The notes: generated from the letters alone by a model not told the origin. 64,000 nt of DNA from Propionibacteriaceae bacterium ZF39 (GCA_039565995.1 CP154795.1:3472001-3536000); one strand, 5' to 3'; positions 15,585 through 26,452 are shown, counted from the stretch's first letter. A program made the numbers and translations.

Positions 15585-15932
15585 TTAGCGACAGCACCCG
15601 AGCGCATTCACGAGAGCCGCCACCGCCTCGCGATTGAGCCCATAGAGCACGCTGGCCCCCTCCCGCCGCTTGGTCACCAGCCCGGCCTGATGGAGCTGCT
15701 TCAGGTGGTGGCTCGTCGTCGGCTCCCCGAGGCCGACCACGGGGGCAAGGTCGCCGGTCGAGGCCTCGGGCGTACGCACCAGATGATCGATCAGCCGGAG
15801 CCGCGCCGGGTCGGCGACCGCCTTGAGCCGGACCGCCAGCTCGACCGCGGTGACCTCGTCGAGGACCGTCGTCCCGAGCGGGTCGCAACAGATGGGGCCG
15901 GAGTCAACCAGGAGCGGCAACGGTTTGGGCAT
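15585..15932 (-). CDS. arsR: ArsR-family arsenic-responsive repressor
   Basis: 115 residues from ATG 15932. Winged helix-turn-helix (AVELAVRLKAVADPARLRLI, then PTTSHHLKQLHQAGLVTKRR). Cys15-Cys16 (GPICCDPLG) occupy the position of the As(III)-binding pair in Corynebacterium glutamicum ArsR, but the third ligand near residue 55 is absent (TPEASTGDL). A second vicinal pair, C113-C114, lies at the extreme C-terminus. A further 23 residues could be added in frame, but these would be coded by the operator region. Transcribed divergently from arsI. Confidence 0.88.
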   Translation of the reverse strand: MPKPLPLLVDSGPICCDPLGTTVLDEVTAVELAVRLKAVADPARLRLIDHLVRTPEASTGDLAPVVGLGEPTTSHHLKQLHQAGLVTKRREGASVLYGLNREAVAALVNALGCCR

Positions 15933-15953
15933 GAAGCCATGGTCGCCAACGTC

Positions 15954-15990
15954 TTGACATATATCAAATCTTTGTTTTGACTTATATCGA
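15954..15990. promoter_or_regulatory. Probable ArsR operator, two sites
   Basis: TTGACATATATCAA (15954-15967) is a near-perfect palindrome, and TTGACTTATATCGA (15977-15990) repeats it 23 bp away. They occupy the AT-rich gap between divergent arsR and arsI, where a repressor could control both. Confidence 0.7.
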
Positions 15991-16012
15991 ACCCCAATCA
16001 ACGAGAGGCCCC

Positions 16013-16432
16013 ATGTCCCGCCTGCAGCTCGCCCTCAACGTCGCCGATATCGACGAAGCCATCGCCTTCTACTCCCAGCTCTTCGCGACCGAGCCGGCGA
16101 AGACCCGACCGGGGTACGCCAACTTCGAGGTTGCCGATCCCCCACTGAAGCTCGTGCTCTTCGAGAACCCGGACGAGACCGGCACCCTGAACCACCTCGG
16201 CATCGAGCACCAGGACCTCGAGTCGGTCCGCGCCGAAGGCGTACGCCTCCACGAGGCCGGTCAGGAGCTGTTGTTCGAGGAGAACGTCGACTGCTGCAAT
16301 GCCAACCAGACCAAGTTCTGGGTCGAGGGTCCGGATGGGCAGAAGTGGGAGAACTACTTCGTCATCTCCGACTCGACTCCTGAGCTCGAGGGCATGACGA
16401 AGCCGCCCTCGGACCAGACCTGCTGCGCCTAA
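16013..16432 (+). CDS. arsI: ArsI/CadI-type glyoxalase-fold protein (organoarsenical C-As lyase family)
   Basis: 139 residues, one vicinal-oxygen-chelate domain with two beta-alpha-beta-beta-beta modules. ArsI cleaves the C-As bond of trivalent organoarsenicals using Fe(II). The vicinal cysteines that bind As are C94-C95 (NVDCCNANQTKFWV); candidate metal ligands are His61 (LNHLGIEH) and Glu113 (KWENYF). An additional C-terminal pair, C137-C138, is also seen in actinobacterial relatives named CadI. Start ATG 16013 follows GAGAGG. Divergent arsR controls it by position. No arsenite efflux or arsenate reductase gene is adjacent. Confidence 0.82.
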   Translation: MSRLQLALNVADIDEAIAFYSQLFATEPAKTRPGYANFEVADPPLKLVLFENPDETGTLNHLGIEHQDLESVRAEGVRLHEAGQELLFEENVDCCNANQTKFWVEGPDGQKWENYFVISDSTPELEGMTKPPSDQTCCA

Positions 16433-16441
16433 CCCGACCAC

Positions 16442-16458
16442 GCCCCAAGGCTTGGGGC
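16442..16458 (+). terminator. Hairpin downstream of arsI
   Basis: GCCCCAAGGCTTGGGGC-type inverted repeat (8-bp arms) starts 10 bp past the arsI stop. It lacks a T-run. It may terminate arsI before yajQ. Confidence 0.5.
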
Positions 16459-16501
16459 ACAATGGGGCCGCATCCGACCGGCTCTTCGAAAGGGATCCAC
16501 C

Positions 16502-16993
16502 GTGGCATCCGACAGCTCGTTCGACGTTGTTTCCAAGGTCGACCGTCAGGAGGTCGACAACGCACTGGGCCAGGCCGCCCGCGAGATTTCCCAGCGCTTC
16601 GACTTCAAGAACACCGATTCCTCGATCAAGTGGTCCGGCGAGGTCATCGAGATGGAGTCGAGCACCGAGGAGAAGGTCAAGGCCATCTGGGACGTCTTCC
16701 AGTCGAAGCTCGTCAAGCGCGGCGTATCCCTCAAGGCCGTCAACGCCGGCGACCCGCGCATCTCCGGGAAGATGTGGAAGATGACCGCGTCGACCGACGA
16801 GGGCATCTCGCAGGAGAACGCCAAGAAGATCTCCAAGCTCATCCGCGACGAGGGCCCCAAGGGCGTGAAGTGCCAGATCCAGGGCGACGAGCTCCGCGTG
16901 TCCTCCAAGAAGCGCGATGACCTTCAGGAGGTCCAGCGCATGATCCGCGAGGCCGACTACGACTTCGCGGTGCAGTTCACGAACTACCGATAG
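16502..16993 (+). CDS. yajQ: YajQ-family nucleotide-binding protein
   Basis: 163 residues, the family's normal length, GTG start with GAAAGG upstream. Two ferredoxin-like domains with conserved [54 protein letters not shown] and the C-terminal [12 protein letters not shown]. Some relatives bind cyclic di-GMP and act as effectors (Xanthomonas); others bind tRNA or GTP. The role in actinobacteria is unknown. It appears monocistronic. Confidence 0.93.
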   Translation: MASDSSFDVVSKVDRQEVDNALGQAAREISQRFDFKNTDSSIKWSGEVIEMESSTEEKVKAIWDVFQSKLVKRGVSLKAVNAGDPRISGKMWKMTASTDEGISQENAKKISKLIRDEGPKGVKCQIQGDELRVSSKKRDDLQEVQRMIREADYDFAVQFTNYR

Positions 16994-17146
16994 TGGCGGC
17001 CCCGTCGGGCCCGATCGGCGAAAGGGTGTGAAGTACGCCCTCCGGCCATGGGCGAGTGTCGGATATTTCGTGATCTTCGCAGTCGCTGCTGCCGATGCGG
17101 GGGGCTGGGGCCAAAAGCTCCGGCTTGACCAGGCGGACCACCCGGA

Positions 17147-17757
17147 CTAGCCCTGGCCAGTCCGTCGGGTGATCAACTGGATCCGCGTCGAAACCTGGAG
17201 CTTGGTCAGCAGCGAGCTGACGTTGTTCTGCACGGTCTTGATCGACACCCCGAGGCGCCTGGCGATCTGCGGATTGTCCAGGCCCTCGCGCACCAGTTCC
17301 AGCACCTCGCGCTCCCGCGCGGTGAGCCCGTCATCCGGGACGAGCGCACCCCGTGAGACTGCCGTGCGCACCGATCGCCCGAGATCCCCACTGATGACCG
17401 TGTCGCCCTCCGCAACCGCCGCCACCGCGCGGGCGATCGCTCCGTGGCCCGCGCCCTTGAGCACATAGCCCCGCGCGCCGGCCGCGAGCGTACGCCGCAG
17501 CGAGTCGGTGTCGTCGTGCATGGTGAGGATGAGTACGCCGACGGGCGGCTGCAGTCGCAGGATCTCTGCGGTCGCACTCGCCCCGGCATGTCCAGGTCCA
17601 GGACCGCGACATCGAACTCGATCCGCGACGCCAGCGCCACCGCCTCGTTGCCGTCACGGGCCGACCCGACGACTTCCACTCCCGGCACTGTTCCGAGCAA
17701 CGCCTCCAGCCCGGCCAGAAACACGGGGTGGTCATCGGCCACGATGACGCGCGTCAT
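17147..17757 (-). pseudogene. NarL/FixJ-type response regulator, frameshifted
   Basis: The N-terminal receiver (MTRVIVADDHPVFLAGLEAL, with phospho-acceptor in VAVLDLDMPG) is in one frame from ATG 17757. After DMPG homology continues in another frame as ASATAEILRLQPPVGVLILT, MHDDTDSLRRTLAAGARGYV and the LuxR helix-turn-helix TAREREVLELVREGLDNPQI. One G is missing from the run at 17581-17584 (CCCC on the plus strand); adding it restores a 203-residue protein. The homopolymer makes a sequencing error possible, but as written the product is truncated. It overlaps the kinase gene by ATGA. Confidence 0.88.
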
Positions 17758-19772
17758 GCTTCTCCCCGCCCCAGCGGCAGCCGGGCGATGACCTCGGTTC
17801 CGCCTTCCTCGTGATCACGGACGGTCAGGGAGCCGCCCAGCTCGGTGGCTCGGTCGGTCATCGCCCGGATGCCGACTCCCGGTTGGGCCTCGCCCAGGCC
17901 ACGGCCATCGTCGCCGACGCTCAGCACCAGCTCTTCTCTTTCGACCCGTCCCTCCACCGTCACCGTGTGCGCCTCCGCGTGCAGCACCACATTGCGGACT
18001 GCCTCGACGACGATCCGGTAGGCAGCGACTTCGGTCCGGGAGTCGAGCTCGTCCGGCACGTCGAGCGAGACCCGGCGTACCAACCCGTCGGCCAAGCTCG
18101 CCACCGCCACCTCGACCGCCTCGGCCAAGCCCGCCTCCCCCAACGCTGTCGGGCGCAGCTCGTCGATGAGCCGCCTGATCTCGGCGACCGCGCCCTCGGC
18201 GTCCGTGCCGATCGACTCCAGCTGCTCGACGACGCGACCGGGATCGGCACCCGACGAGACCAGGTTGTGCGCCGCCTCTGCCCGGAGCGTGATGCCACCC
18301 AGCACCGGCCCCAGCCCGTCGTGCAGATCGCGCTGCAGCCGAGCGCGCTCCTCCCTGCGCACGGTCCCCAACCGCTTCCGGCTCTCGGCCAGTCGCTCAT
18401 CGGCATGCACGGCCCTCACCACCAGTGCGGCCGCATCCGCCACCTCGGACAGCACGGTCACATCCCGCGGCGAGAACGCCTCCCCCGCCGTCCGCTCCTG
18501 CGCGAGCAATCGGCCGACGCGACGGCCGCCGGTGAGGACGGGTACGCCGAGCACGGCAGCCGTGCCGCGCTCGCCGGCTTCGGCCACCACCCCTCCGTCC
18601 TCGTCCTCGAACCCGACCCACGGCAGCCGCAGCGCATGGGCGAGGCGGGCAGATACGTCGCCGAGAGTATCCAGCGGCCCCGCGGTCAACGTGGCCCGGA
18701 GGTCCGCGGCGACCGTCAACGGATCACCATTCGTGCCGAGGAGGAAGCGGTCGAACAGCCGCCGGATCAACCGATGCGTCGGGATCGCCGCCGCAGCCAC
18801 CACCAGCCCGGCCACGACAGGCACCGCATCCCCGGCCAACCAGCGCACAGCGGCCACATAGGCCCCCACCAGCAGCCCGCCCGTCACGCCCAGCGACAGC
18901 ACCGCCCGCGCGATCACCCCCAGCTCCCACAGCCGCCGGCGCAGGACCGCCACCGCGATCGCGGCTGGAAAGAGCAACGTTGCGAGCGCCAGCAGGGAAT
19001 CAGCCGTATCGGTGCCGAGCAGCACCAGCGGTGCTGCCACCACGGTGAGCGCAGCGGCGGCCGCGATCCAGCGGAGCTGTTGCCGATCATGTACGCCGGC
19101 CCGGCGCCACCGCAGCACCGGCGCGAGGGCCGCGGCCACGGTCAGCAGCGGCAGCAGCAGGAACAGGGGTGACAGCAGCGCGTGAAGCAGTGGCCCGGCC
19201 GCAGCCAGCCCGATCGGGTTGTCAACCTCCAGGGTCGTCAGTCCGACCCGGCCGGGCAGGAAAGCCGTGGTCAGGAGCGTGAGTGCACCCCAGCCCAGCG
19301 CGGCGTACTCAACGAAGCGCCAGCCCCTCCCCGGGAGCCGGCCGTCAGGGAAGCGGAGGAGGACGAGGAGTATGCCCACCTGGGCGGGGACCCACATCCA
19401 GTTGGTGGCCCACAGCGCGACAGCTGGCAGGGCGAAACCGCTGTTGGCGGCCAGCGTGGCATAGCCGACGGTCGACATCGTGAGCAACTGGGCGATGCCG
19501 GCGCCGGCGAGCAGCCAGCCGAGGGCATGGCCCGGGCGTCGATGCATCAGGACCGCGCCGGTCAGGGTGAGGATGGTGAAGCCGACCGCCTGGACCCCGG
19601 CATTGACGCGGGAGACCACCGAATCGACGATGCCCTGCCCGGGCACTCCGATCACCATGCCGAGTGCGACCGAGCCGAGAGCGACGGCCAGCACGAACGC
19701 CCCGGCCCCGGCCCCGGCCAGCCGCGGCCGGGGCTCGGGGGTCAGAGTCTCGACCACGATGCCGCTCGTCAC
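17754..19772 (-). CDS. Membrane sensor histidine kinase (HisKA_3 type)
   Basis: 672 residues. The N-terminal half (about 1-330) has roughly ten hydrophobic segments with no recognisable extracellular sensor. A GAF-like region (about 360-440) follows, then the NarL-family dimerisation helix ERARLQRDLHDGLGPVLGGI with the phospho-accepting His, and a HATPase domain with N-box VVEAVRNVVLHAEA and G-box VGDDGRGLGEA. It should phosphorylate the overlapping downstream regulator, which is frameshifted here. The signal is unknown. The upstream membrane protein (19782-20417) is 9 bp away and may belong to the same unit. Confidence 0.9.
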   Translation of the reverse strand: MTSGIVVETLTPEPRPRLAGAGAGAFVLAVALGSVALGMVIGVPGQGIVDSVVSRVNAGVQAVGFTILTLTGAVLMHRRPGHALGWLLAGAGIAQLLTMSTVGYATLAANSGFALPAVALWATNWMWVPAQVGILLVLLRFPDGRLPGRGWRFVEYAALGWGALTLLTTAFLPGRVGLTTLEVDNPIGLAAAGPLLHALLSPLFLLLPLLTVAAALAPVLRWRRAGVHDRQQLRWIAAAAALTVVAAPLVLLGTDTADSLLALATLLFPAAIAVAVLRRRLWELGVIARAVLSLGVTGGLLVGAYVAAVRWLAGDAVPVVAGLVVAAAAIPTHRLIRRLFDRFLLGTNGDPLTVAADLRATLTAGPLDTLGDVSARLAHALRLPWVGFEDEDGGVVAEAGERGTAAVLGVPVLTGGRRVGRLLAQERTAGEAFSPRDVTVLSEVADAAALVVRAVHADERLAESRKRLGTVRREERARLQRDLHDGLGPVLGGITLRAEAAHNLVSSGADPGRVVEQLESIGTDAEGAVAEIRRLIDELRPTALGEAGLAEAVEVAVASLADGLVRRVSLDVPDELDSRTEVAAYRIVVEAVRNVVLHAEAHTVTVEGRVEREELVLSVGDDGRGLGEAQPGVGIRAMTDRATELGGSLTVRDHEEGGTEVIARLPLGRGEA

Positions 19773-19781
19773 AGTGGAATT

Positions 19782-20417
19782 CTAGGCAGGAACGACGTCG
19801 GCCGACAGGGTCGCGTCGGCCGCTCGGGCGCGAGCAGCGGGCAGGATCCGGGTCAGGCACCACACCACCAGCCCTGCGCCCACCAGGGCAGCGCCACCCG
19901 GGCCGAGCACAGGCGTGGAAAGCGCGCCGAAAGCGATCAGGATGGCCGCCGGGATCCCCATGAGCCGGCGAACCACACCCACGACGGCGACCACGACCCA
20001 GGTCACCAACCACAGCACCCAGATCGCCATCATCGACAGCGCAAAGACATCGATCGCCTCCACGTCGAGGGCCGCGGGCGCGACCTCGGCCAGGAACGGG
20101 ACGACGAAGGCCTGCACATAGACGGTCGCCATCTGTAGCATGACGGCGACGGTCAGGACGGTGATCAGCCAGCCGGGCAGCGTTCGGCCGGTTCGGCTAC
20201 GCACCTGGCGGAGTCGCGGCACTGCCAGAGCCAGGGCGACCAGCACCACGAACGCGATCGTCTGGGAGGTGACGAACGGCCACTCGCCCCCATATTCCGA
20301 CATGCGCTGGGCGGGGTTGGTGAGCATGAGGGGGGTGTACCAGGCGCCGTTGGCGATCATCAGCGCCCCGATGACGAGGAGGGCGAGCCCGGTGGCACGG
20401 GTGGAGGGCTGGGACAT
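19782..20417 (-). CDS. Membrane protein of unknown function
   Basis: 211 residues with about six hydrophobic segments (roughly 8-25, 48-65, 82-110, 122-150, 155-175 and 178-192) and no soluble domain. I do not recognise the family. It lies directly upstream of the histidine kinase in the same orientation, so it may be co-transcribed and could be a target or accessory of the two-component system. A 10-bp perfect hairpin (20433-20458) lies in its leader. Confidence 0.75.
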   Translation of the reverse strand: MSQPSTRATGLALLVIGALMIANGAWYTPLMLTNPAQRMSEYGGEWPFVTSQTIAFVVLVALALAVPRLRQVRSRTGRTLPGWLITVLTVAVMLQMATVYVQAFVVPFLAEVAPAALDVEAIDVFALSMMAIWVLWLVTWVVVAVVGVVRRLMGIPAAILIAFGALSTPVLGPGGAALVGAGLVVWCLTRILPAARARAADATLSADVVPA

Positions 20418-20432
20418 GGCAGGCCTTTCGAT

Positions 20433-20458
20433 GGTCCGCCGACCAGTATCGGCGGACC
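20433..20458 (-). promoter_or_regulatory. Perfect inverted repeat upstream of the 19782-20417 gene
   Basis: GGTCCGCCGA (20433-20442) and TCGGCGGACC (20449-20458) are perfect 10-bp arms around CCAGTA, 15 bp upstream of the start. It could be a regulator-binding site, for example for the neighbouring response regulator, or an mRNA leader hairpin. Confidence 0.5.
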
Positions 20459-20501
20459 ACCACCGTCGCGCCTGCGCGTTCCCGGTCGCCAGAGGCCGTT
20501 T

Positions 20502-20540
20502 CCCTGGTACGCCGGGAAGTTCTCCGCCGGCATACCAGGG
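20502..20540 (-). terminator. Terminator hairpin of thiC
   Basis: Arms 20502-20515 and 20527-20540 form a 14-bp stem with one G-U pair in the RNA and an 11-nt loop, beginning 14 bp past the thiC stop. No T-run follows. Confidence 0.65.
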
Positions 20541-20554
20541 TTATGGGTGCTCGG

Positions 20555-22385
<1,831 letters not shown>

Positions 22386-22552
22386 TGGTGGCTCGACCCT
22401 AGCCCATGGAGCCGACCGCCCCTGTGAGGAACGTCACCGCCGGCGTCTTCCGCTCGCTGATAGCGCACTGGCCCGGGGTGAACGGCAGGTGAACCATTGA
22501 TCTCGCAGTGTGCAGGCGCGTCCCGCGCCGCCCAACGAGTCGAGGACCCAAC

Positions 22553-23884
22553 TTGTCCAGCATCGCCCCAGCCAAACCGTCCATGCTGAGCTTTCTCGGC
22601 AAGGGCCAGCAGCGCAAGGTCATCCTGTCCAGCTATCTGGGCAGCACGATCGAGTTCTATGACCTGATCCTGTATGCGACGGCGTCCGCTGTCGTGTTCG
22701 GCCCGGTCTTCTTCTCCACGCTCGACCCACGCGCGGCCACCGTGGCGTCGCTCGCGACGTTCGCGGCCGCCTATCTGGCGCGGCCGATCGGCGGCATCGT
22801 CTTCGGCCACTTCGGTGACCGGATCGGGCGCAAGAAGATGCTGATGATCTCGATGGCGATGATGGGTATCGCCTCGTTCCTCGTCGGCCTCGTCCCGGCG
22901 ATCCCGATCTGGGGCGCGCTCATGCTCGTGATCCTACGCGTCATCCAGGGCATCGCGATCGGCGGCGAATGGGGCGGCGCGGCACTGATGTCGCTGGAGC
23001 ACGCCGATGACCACAACCGCGGTCTCGCCGCGTCGTTCACCAACGCCGGTGGCCCCTCGGGTGCGTTCATCGGCACGTCGGCCCTCGCCCTCGCCGCGCT
23101 CCTGCCACAGGAGGACTTCATGTCCTGGGGCTGGCGTATCCCGTTCCTGGCATCCCTGCTGCTCCTGGTCATCGGCCTCTATATCCGCGCCCAGGTCGTC
23201 GAGAGCCCCGTCTTCGAGCGGGCGATGGCCCTGCAGGAAGCGAAGGATGCGGAAAAGAAGAAGAACGAGCTGCCGCTGATGGAGGTGCTCCGTCGGCCGG
23301 GCACGCTGCTGGTGGTCGCCTTCTCCCTCATCGGCGCCTTCGCCATCCAGGCCCTGTTCTCCACCTTCGGCGTCACCTATGCGGTGGAGCACGGCGTCAG
23401 CCGACCGGATGCGCTGTGGGCCTTCGCGATCTCCCAGCTCATCGCCGCCATCACCATTCCGATCGCGGCAGGCATCTCCGACAAGGTGGGCCGCAAGCCC
23501 GTCATCCTCGTCGGCCTGATCGGCATGCTGGTCCTGGCCTATCCGGTCTTCTGGCTCCTCGGCTCCGGCAACTGGGGTCTGGTCATCCTGGGCTTCGTCC
23601 TCGCCCTGCCGCTGTGCCAGTCCTGCACGATGGGCCCGATGGCCGCGTTCCTCGCGGAGAACTTCTCGACCACCTCGCGCTACACCGGCGCCTCGCTCGG
23701 TTATCAGATCGCCTCGCTCCTCGGCGCGGGCTTCACTCCCGTCATCGCTGCCTCGCTGTTCGCGGCCACGCACGGTGCCATCTGGGGCGTACTCGTCTTC
23801 CTCATGGTGGGCTGCGCCATCAGCATCGTGGTGCTCGCCGGGTTCGCCCGCGAAAGTCGCCACCGCGACCTGGTCGCCGGCTGA
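22553..23884 (+). CDS. MHS-family major facilitator transporter
   Basis: 443 residues with 12 predicted membrane segments; metabolite:H+ symporter family (ShiA/ProP/KgtP-like). Signatures: SYLGSTIEFYDLILYATASA, the loop 2-3 motif GHFGDRIGRKKMLM, RVIQGIAIGGEWGGAALMSL, and GISDKVGRKPVILVG. Members import shikimate, alpha-ketoglutarate, proline/betaine or dicarboxylates; the substrate cannot be told. I chose TTG 22553 because GAGGA lies 6 nt upstream; ATG 22583 is the alternative. Confidence 0.88.
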   Translation: MSSIAPAKPSMLSFLGKGQQRKVILSSYLGSTIEFYDLILYATASAVVFGPVFFSTLDPRAATVASLATFAAAYLARPIGGIVFGHFGDRIGRKKMLMISMAMMGIASFLVGLVPAIPIWGALMLVILRVIQGIAIGGEWGGAALMSLEHADDHNRGLAASFTNAGGPSGAFIGTSALALAALLPQEDFMSWGWRIPFLASLLLLVIGLYIRAQVVESPVFERAMALQEAKDAEKKKNELPLMEVLRRPGTLLVVAFSLIGAFAIQALFSTFGVTYAVEHGVSRPDALWAFAISQLIAAITIPIAAGISDKVGRKPVILVGLIGMLVLAYPVFWLLGSGNWGLVILGFVLALPLCQSCTMGPMAAFLAENFSTTSRYTGASLGYQIASLLGAGFTPVIAASLFAATHGAIWGVLVFLMVGCAISIVVLAGFARESRHRDLVAG

Positions 23885-23903
23885 CCCCGGGCCGTCGCGT
23901 GTC

Positions 23904-25022
23904 TCAGCCGGCGAGGAACTCCTCGACCGGCGTGAGGTCCAGGTTGAAGGCGGAGGCCACGCCCGGGTGGATGACCTGCCCGCCGGCCACGTTGAGACCT
24001 TTGGCGAGGGCGGGATCGACCTGCATGGCGGTACGCCAGCCCTGATTGGCCAGCTTCACCACATAGGGCAGGGTCGCGTTCGACAGCGCCTGGGTCGAGG
24101 TGTTCGGCACGGCACCAGGCATGTTCGCGACGCAATAGAACGTCGAATTGTGCACGGTGAACGTCGGGTTGTCGTGCGTCGTGGGCCGGCTGTCCTCGAA
24201 GCAGCCGCCCTGATCGACGGCGATATCGACGAGCACCGAGCCGGGCTTCATCTGGGAGACGAGTTCGTTGCTGACGAGACGGGGCGTACGCGCACCGGGA
24301 ATCAGCACCGCACCGATGACGAGATCGGCCTGACGCACCTGCTCGGCGATCGCATAGGACGACGACGCCAACTGGTCGATCCGGTTGCGGTGGCGCCAGA
24401 AGATCATGCGCAGCTTCTCGGGATCGGTGTCGAGCACGGTCACATCGGCGCCGAGCCCGTGGGCGATGTTCGCGGCGTGCTGACCCGAGACGCCGGCGCC
24501 GATGATGACGACGCGGGCATTGGCGACGCCGCTCACGCCGCCGAGGAGGACGCCGCGGCCGGCCTGCGGCTTCATCAGGTGGTACGCCCCCACCTGCGGC
24601 GCCAGGCATCCCGCCACCTCGGACATCGGATACAGCAGCGGCAGCAGGCCCGAGGCGTGCTGGACGGTCTCATAGGCGATCGCCGTCGTGCCGGACGTCA
24701 TCAGCTGCTCGGTGAGCGGCCGGTCGGCGGCGAGATGCAGATAGGTGAAAAGGGCGAGGTCATCGCGGAGGAACTGGTATTCGTCTGCCTCCGGCTCCTT
24801 GACCTTGAGCACCAGCTCCGAATCCGCCCACACGTCGGCGGCGTCGGTCACGAGCTTGGCGCCCTGCGCGGCGTACTCCTCATCGGTGATCGACGATCCC
24901 AGACCCGCACCGGCCTGGATGAGCACCTGGTGGCCCGCCGCGGTGAGCTCGGCGACGCCGACCGGGGTGAGGGCGACGCGATACTCATTGTTCTTGACCT
25001 CGGTGGGCACTCCGACGCGCAT
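23904..25022 (-). CDS. ald: Alanine dehydrogenase
   Basis: 372 residues, the usual length. NAD-dependent reversible deamination of L-alanine to pyruvate and ammonia. Substrate-binding KNNEYRVALTPVG with the catalytic Lys in VLKVKEPEADEY and His in FTYLHLAAD; the Rossmann fold begins VVIIGAGVSGQHAANIA; the catalytic Asp is in SVLVDIAVDQGGCFEDSRPT. ATG 25022 is preceded by AGGAGG. It is convergent with the MHS transporter, 19 bp apart. Confidence 0.95.
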   Translation of the reverse strand: MRVGVPTEVKNNEYRVALTPVGVAELTAAGHQVLIQAGAGLGSSITDEEYAAQGAKLVTDAADVWADSELVLKVKEPEADEYQFLRDDLALFTYLHLAADRPLTEQLMTSGTTAIAYETVQHASGLLPLLYPMSEVAGCLAPQVGAYHLMKPQAGRGVLLGGVSGVANARVVIIGAGVSGQHAANIAHGLGADVTVLDTDPEKLRMIFWRHRNRIDQLASSSYAIAEQVRQADLVIGAVLIPGARTPRLVSNELVSQMKPGSVLVDIAVDQGGCFEDSRPTTHDNPTFTVHNSTFYCVANMPGAVPNTSTQALSNATLPYVVKLANQGWRTAMQVDPALAKGLNVAGGQVIHPGVASAFNLDLTPVEEFLAG

Positions 25023-25130
25023 AGGTCCTCCTTTGGAAGCGGTCAAGCCTGAAGGCTAGACCTGCGTACCATCCGGCACCATGACCCCCTCCTCCGTGTC
25101 CTTCGCTCACGTGCCGTCGGGGTGGTGCTG

Positions 25131-25967
25131 ATGCGCATCGCGACCTTCAATGTGAACGGCATCCGCGCGGCCCATCGGCGGGGGTTCCGGGCCTGGCTGG
25201 ACCGGTCGGATCTCGATGTGGTGGCCGTGCAGGAGGTGCGCTGTCCCGTGGACCTCGTGCCCCGGGAGGCCGTCGACGGTTACCACCTGGCGTACGACCC
25301 CGGCACCCTCGCCGGCCGCAACGGCGTCGCGATCATGACCCGCGAGGAAGTGCTCGCGGTCCGGGCGGGGTTCGGCAACCGCGAGTTCGACACCGAGGGC
25401 CGCTATGTCGAGGTGGACCTGCCGGGGCTGACGGTCGCGTCGCTGTATCTGCCGAAGGGCGGTACACCGTTCGAGGATGCGGCGTCGGAGGCGAAGTTCC
25501 GGCGAAAGCTGCGATTCCTCGCGTCGTTCCAGCACCACCTGACCCGGTCGCGGCGGCAGGCCCTGAACGCCGGGCGCGAGTTTCTCGTCATGGGCGATTT
25601 CAACATCGCGCACACCGAACTCGACCTCAAGAACTGGAAGACCAACCGGCGCTCGGAGGGTTTCCTGCCCGAAGAGCGCGAATGGTTCGGCAGAATCCTG
25701 GGCCAGCGGCGGCTGGTCGACGTGGTCCGGCGCCTGAACCCTGACCAGCCCGGGCCCTATTCCTGGTGGTCCTGGCGAGGCCAGTCATGGAACACCGATG
25801 CCGGCTGGCGGATCGATTATCACCTCGCGTCGCCGGGTCTGGCCGCGCGGGCCGTCTCGGGTGGGACTGATCGGGACGAGACCTATGAGGCGCGGATCTC
25901 CGACCATGCGCCCGTGATCGTGGAGTACGCCGACCCGACCGTGCAACAGACCGCGGACGGGACCTGA
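25131..25967 (+). CDS. xthA: Exodeoxyribonuclease III
   Basis: 278 residues. AP endonuclease/3'-5' exonuclease in base-excision repair, EEP fold. Motifs in order: MRIATFNVNGIRAA (metal Asn), VVAVQEVRC (metal Glu), VASLYLPKGG (catalytic Tyr), MGDFNIAHTELDLKN (Asp/Asn), SWWSWRGQSWNTDAGWRIDY, and the C-terminal ISDHAPVIVEY (Asp-His). An in-frame GTG (25122) is an alternative start. Confidence 0.93.
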   Translation: MRIATFNVNGIRAAHRRGFRAWLDRSDLDVVAVQEVRCPVDLVPREAVDGYHLAYDPGTLAGRNGVAIMTREEVLAVRAGFGNREFDTEGRYVEVDLPGLTVASLYLPKGGTPFEDAASEAKFRRKLRFLASFQHHLTRSRRQALNAGREFLVMGDFNIAHTELDLKNWKTNRRSEGFLPEEREWFGRILGQRRLVDVVRRLNPDQPGPYSWWSWRGQSWNTDAGWRIDYHLASPGLAARAVSGGTDRDETYEARISDHAPVIVEYADPTVQQTADGT

Positions 25968-26452
25968 CCATGATGCCCGGGAGGGAACTCACCGACGCCT
26001 GCGGACGCTTTGCTTGGGGAGCCTCGCTTGGAGTGGGGGCTCCTCCTCGGGGCGGCTGGTGGCGCTATGCAACTGCTTCCGCAGCGGAAGCAGGCCCGAC
26101 CGATTGCTGTCGGAGGCGCAGGGCCAGCGCGACACGCCGACCGATGGAAGCAGGCCCTGCCAAATGGCACGACCTCCATCACGACACCGCGCGCCCCACA
26201 CGAACTCGTGCCAAATGGCACGTCGCAAGGCTCGACCGAGCGTGTCCGGGCATCCGAGTCAACTGCCCGAGAGGTCGCCGCCGTCCTCCGGAACCACGGG
26301 ATCGAGGCGCGCTGCGAGGAGGGTACGCACGAGATCGTGCCGCCGTACGCGGCGCTGCTGGCTGCGGCCCGCTCGCGCGACCGCCGTCGGCCCGTCGGGG
26401 CCTAGCCTCGAAAAGGTGTCGATGCACACCAAGGAGGCCCCGGATCCACGCC
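25968..26452. other. Gene-free, repeat-bearing intergenic region
   Basis: About 485 bp without a credible gene; open frames such as 26010-26405 look like no family and lack a ribosome-binding site. It contains a 19-bp hairpin (26074-26092), two copies of TGCCAAATGGCA (26158-26169, 26209-26220) and a segment (about 26055-26100) similar to 4110-4155 upstream of the spc operon. It is therefore a second copy of a degenerate dispersed repeat. Confidence 0.65.
26074..26092. repeat. Perfect 19-bp hairpin repeat
   Basis: TGCTTCCGC and GCGGAAGCA arms around a single A. The core is shared with 4522-4538, beside the IS110 element. Confidence 0.65.

Noticed and set aside
16994-17146. Small RNA or gene between yajQ and the response regulator
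   Set aside because: No terminator, promoter pair or conserved fold could be recognised in the 153 bp.
26010-26405. Possible small gene between xthA and the ABM-domain gene
   Set aside because: No ribosome-binding site or recognisable family; it covers the hairpin and TGCCAAATGGCA repeats, so it is better read as repeat DNA. A decayed gene end near 26260-26400 cannot be fully excluded.
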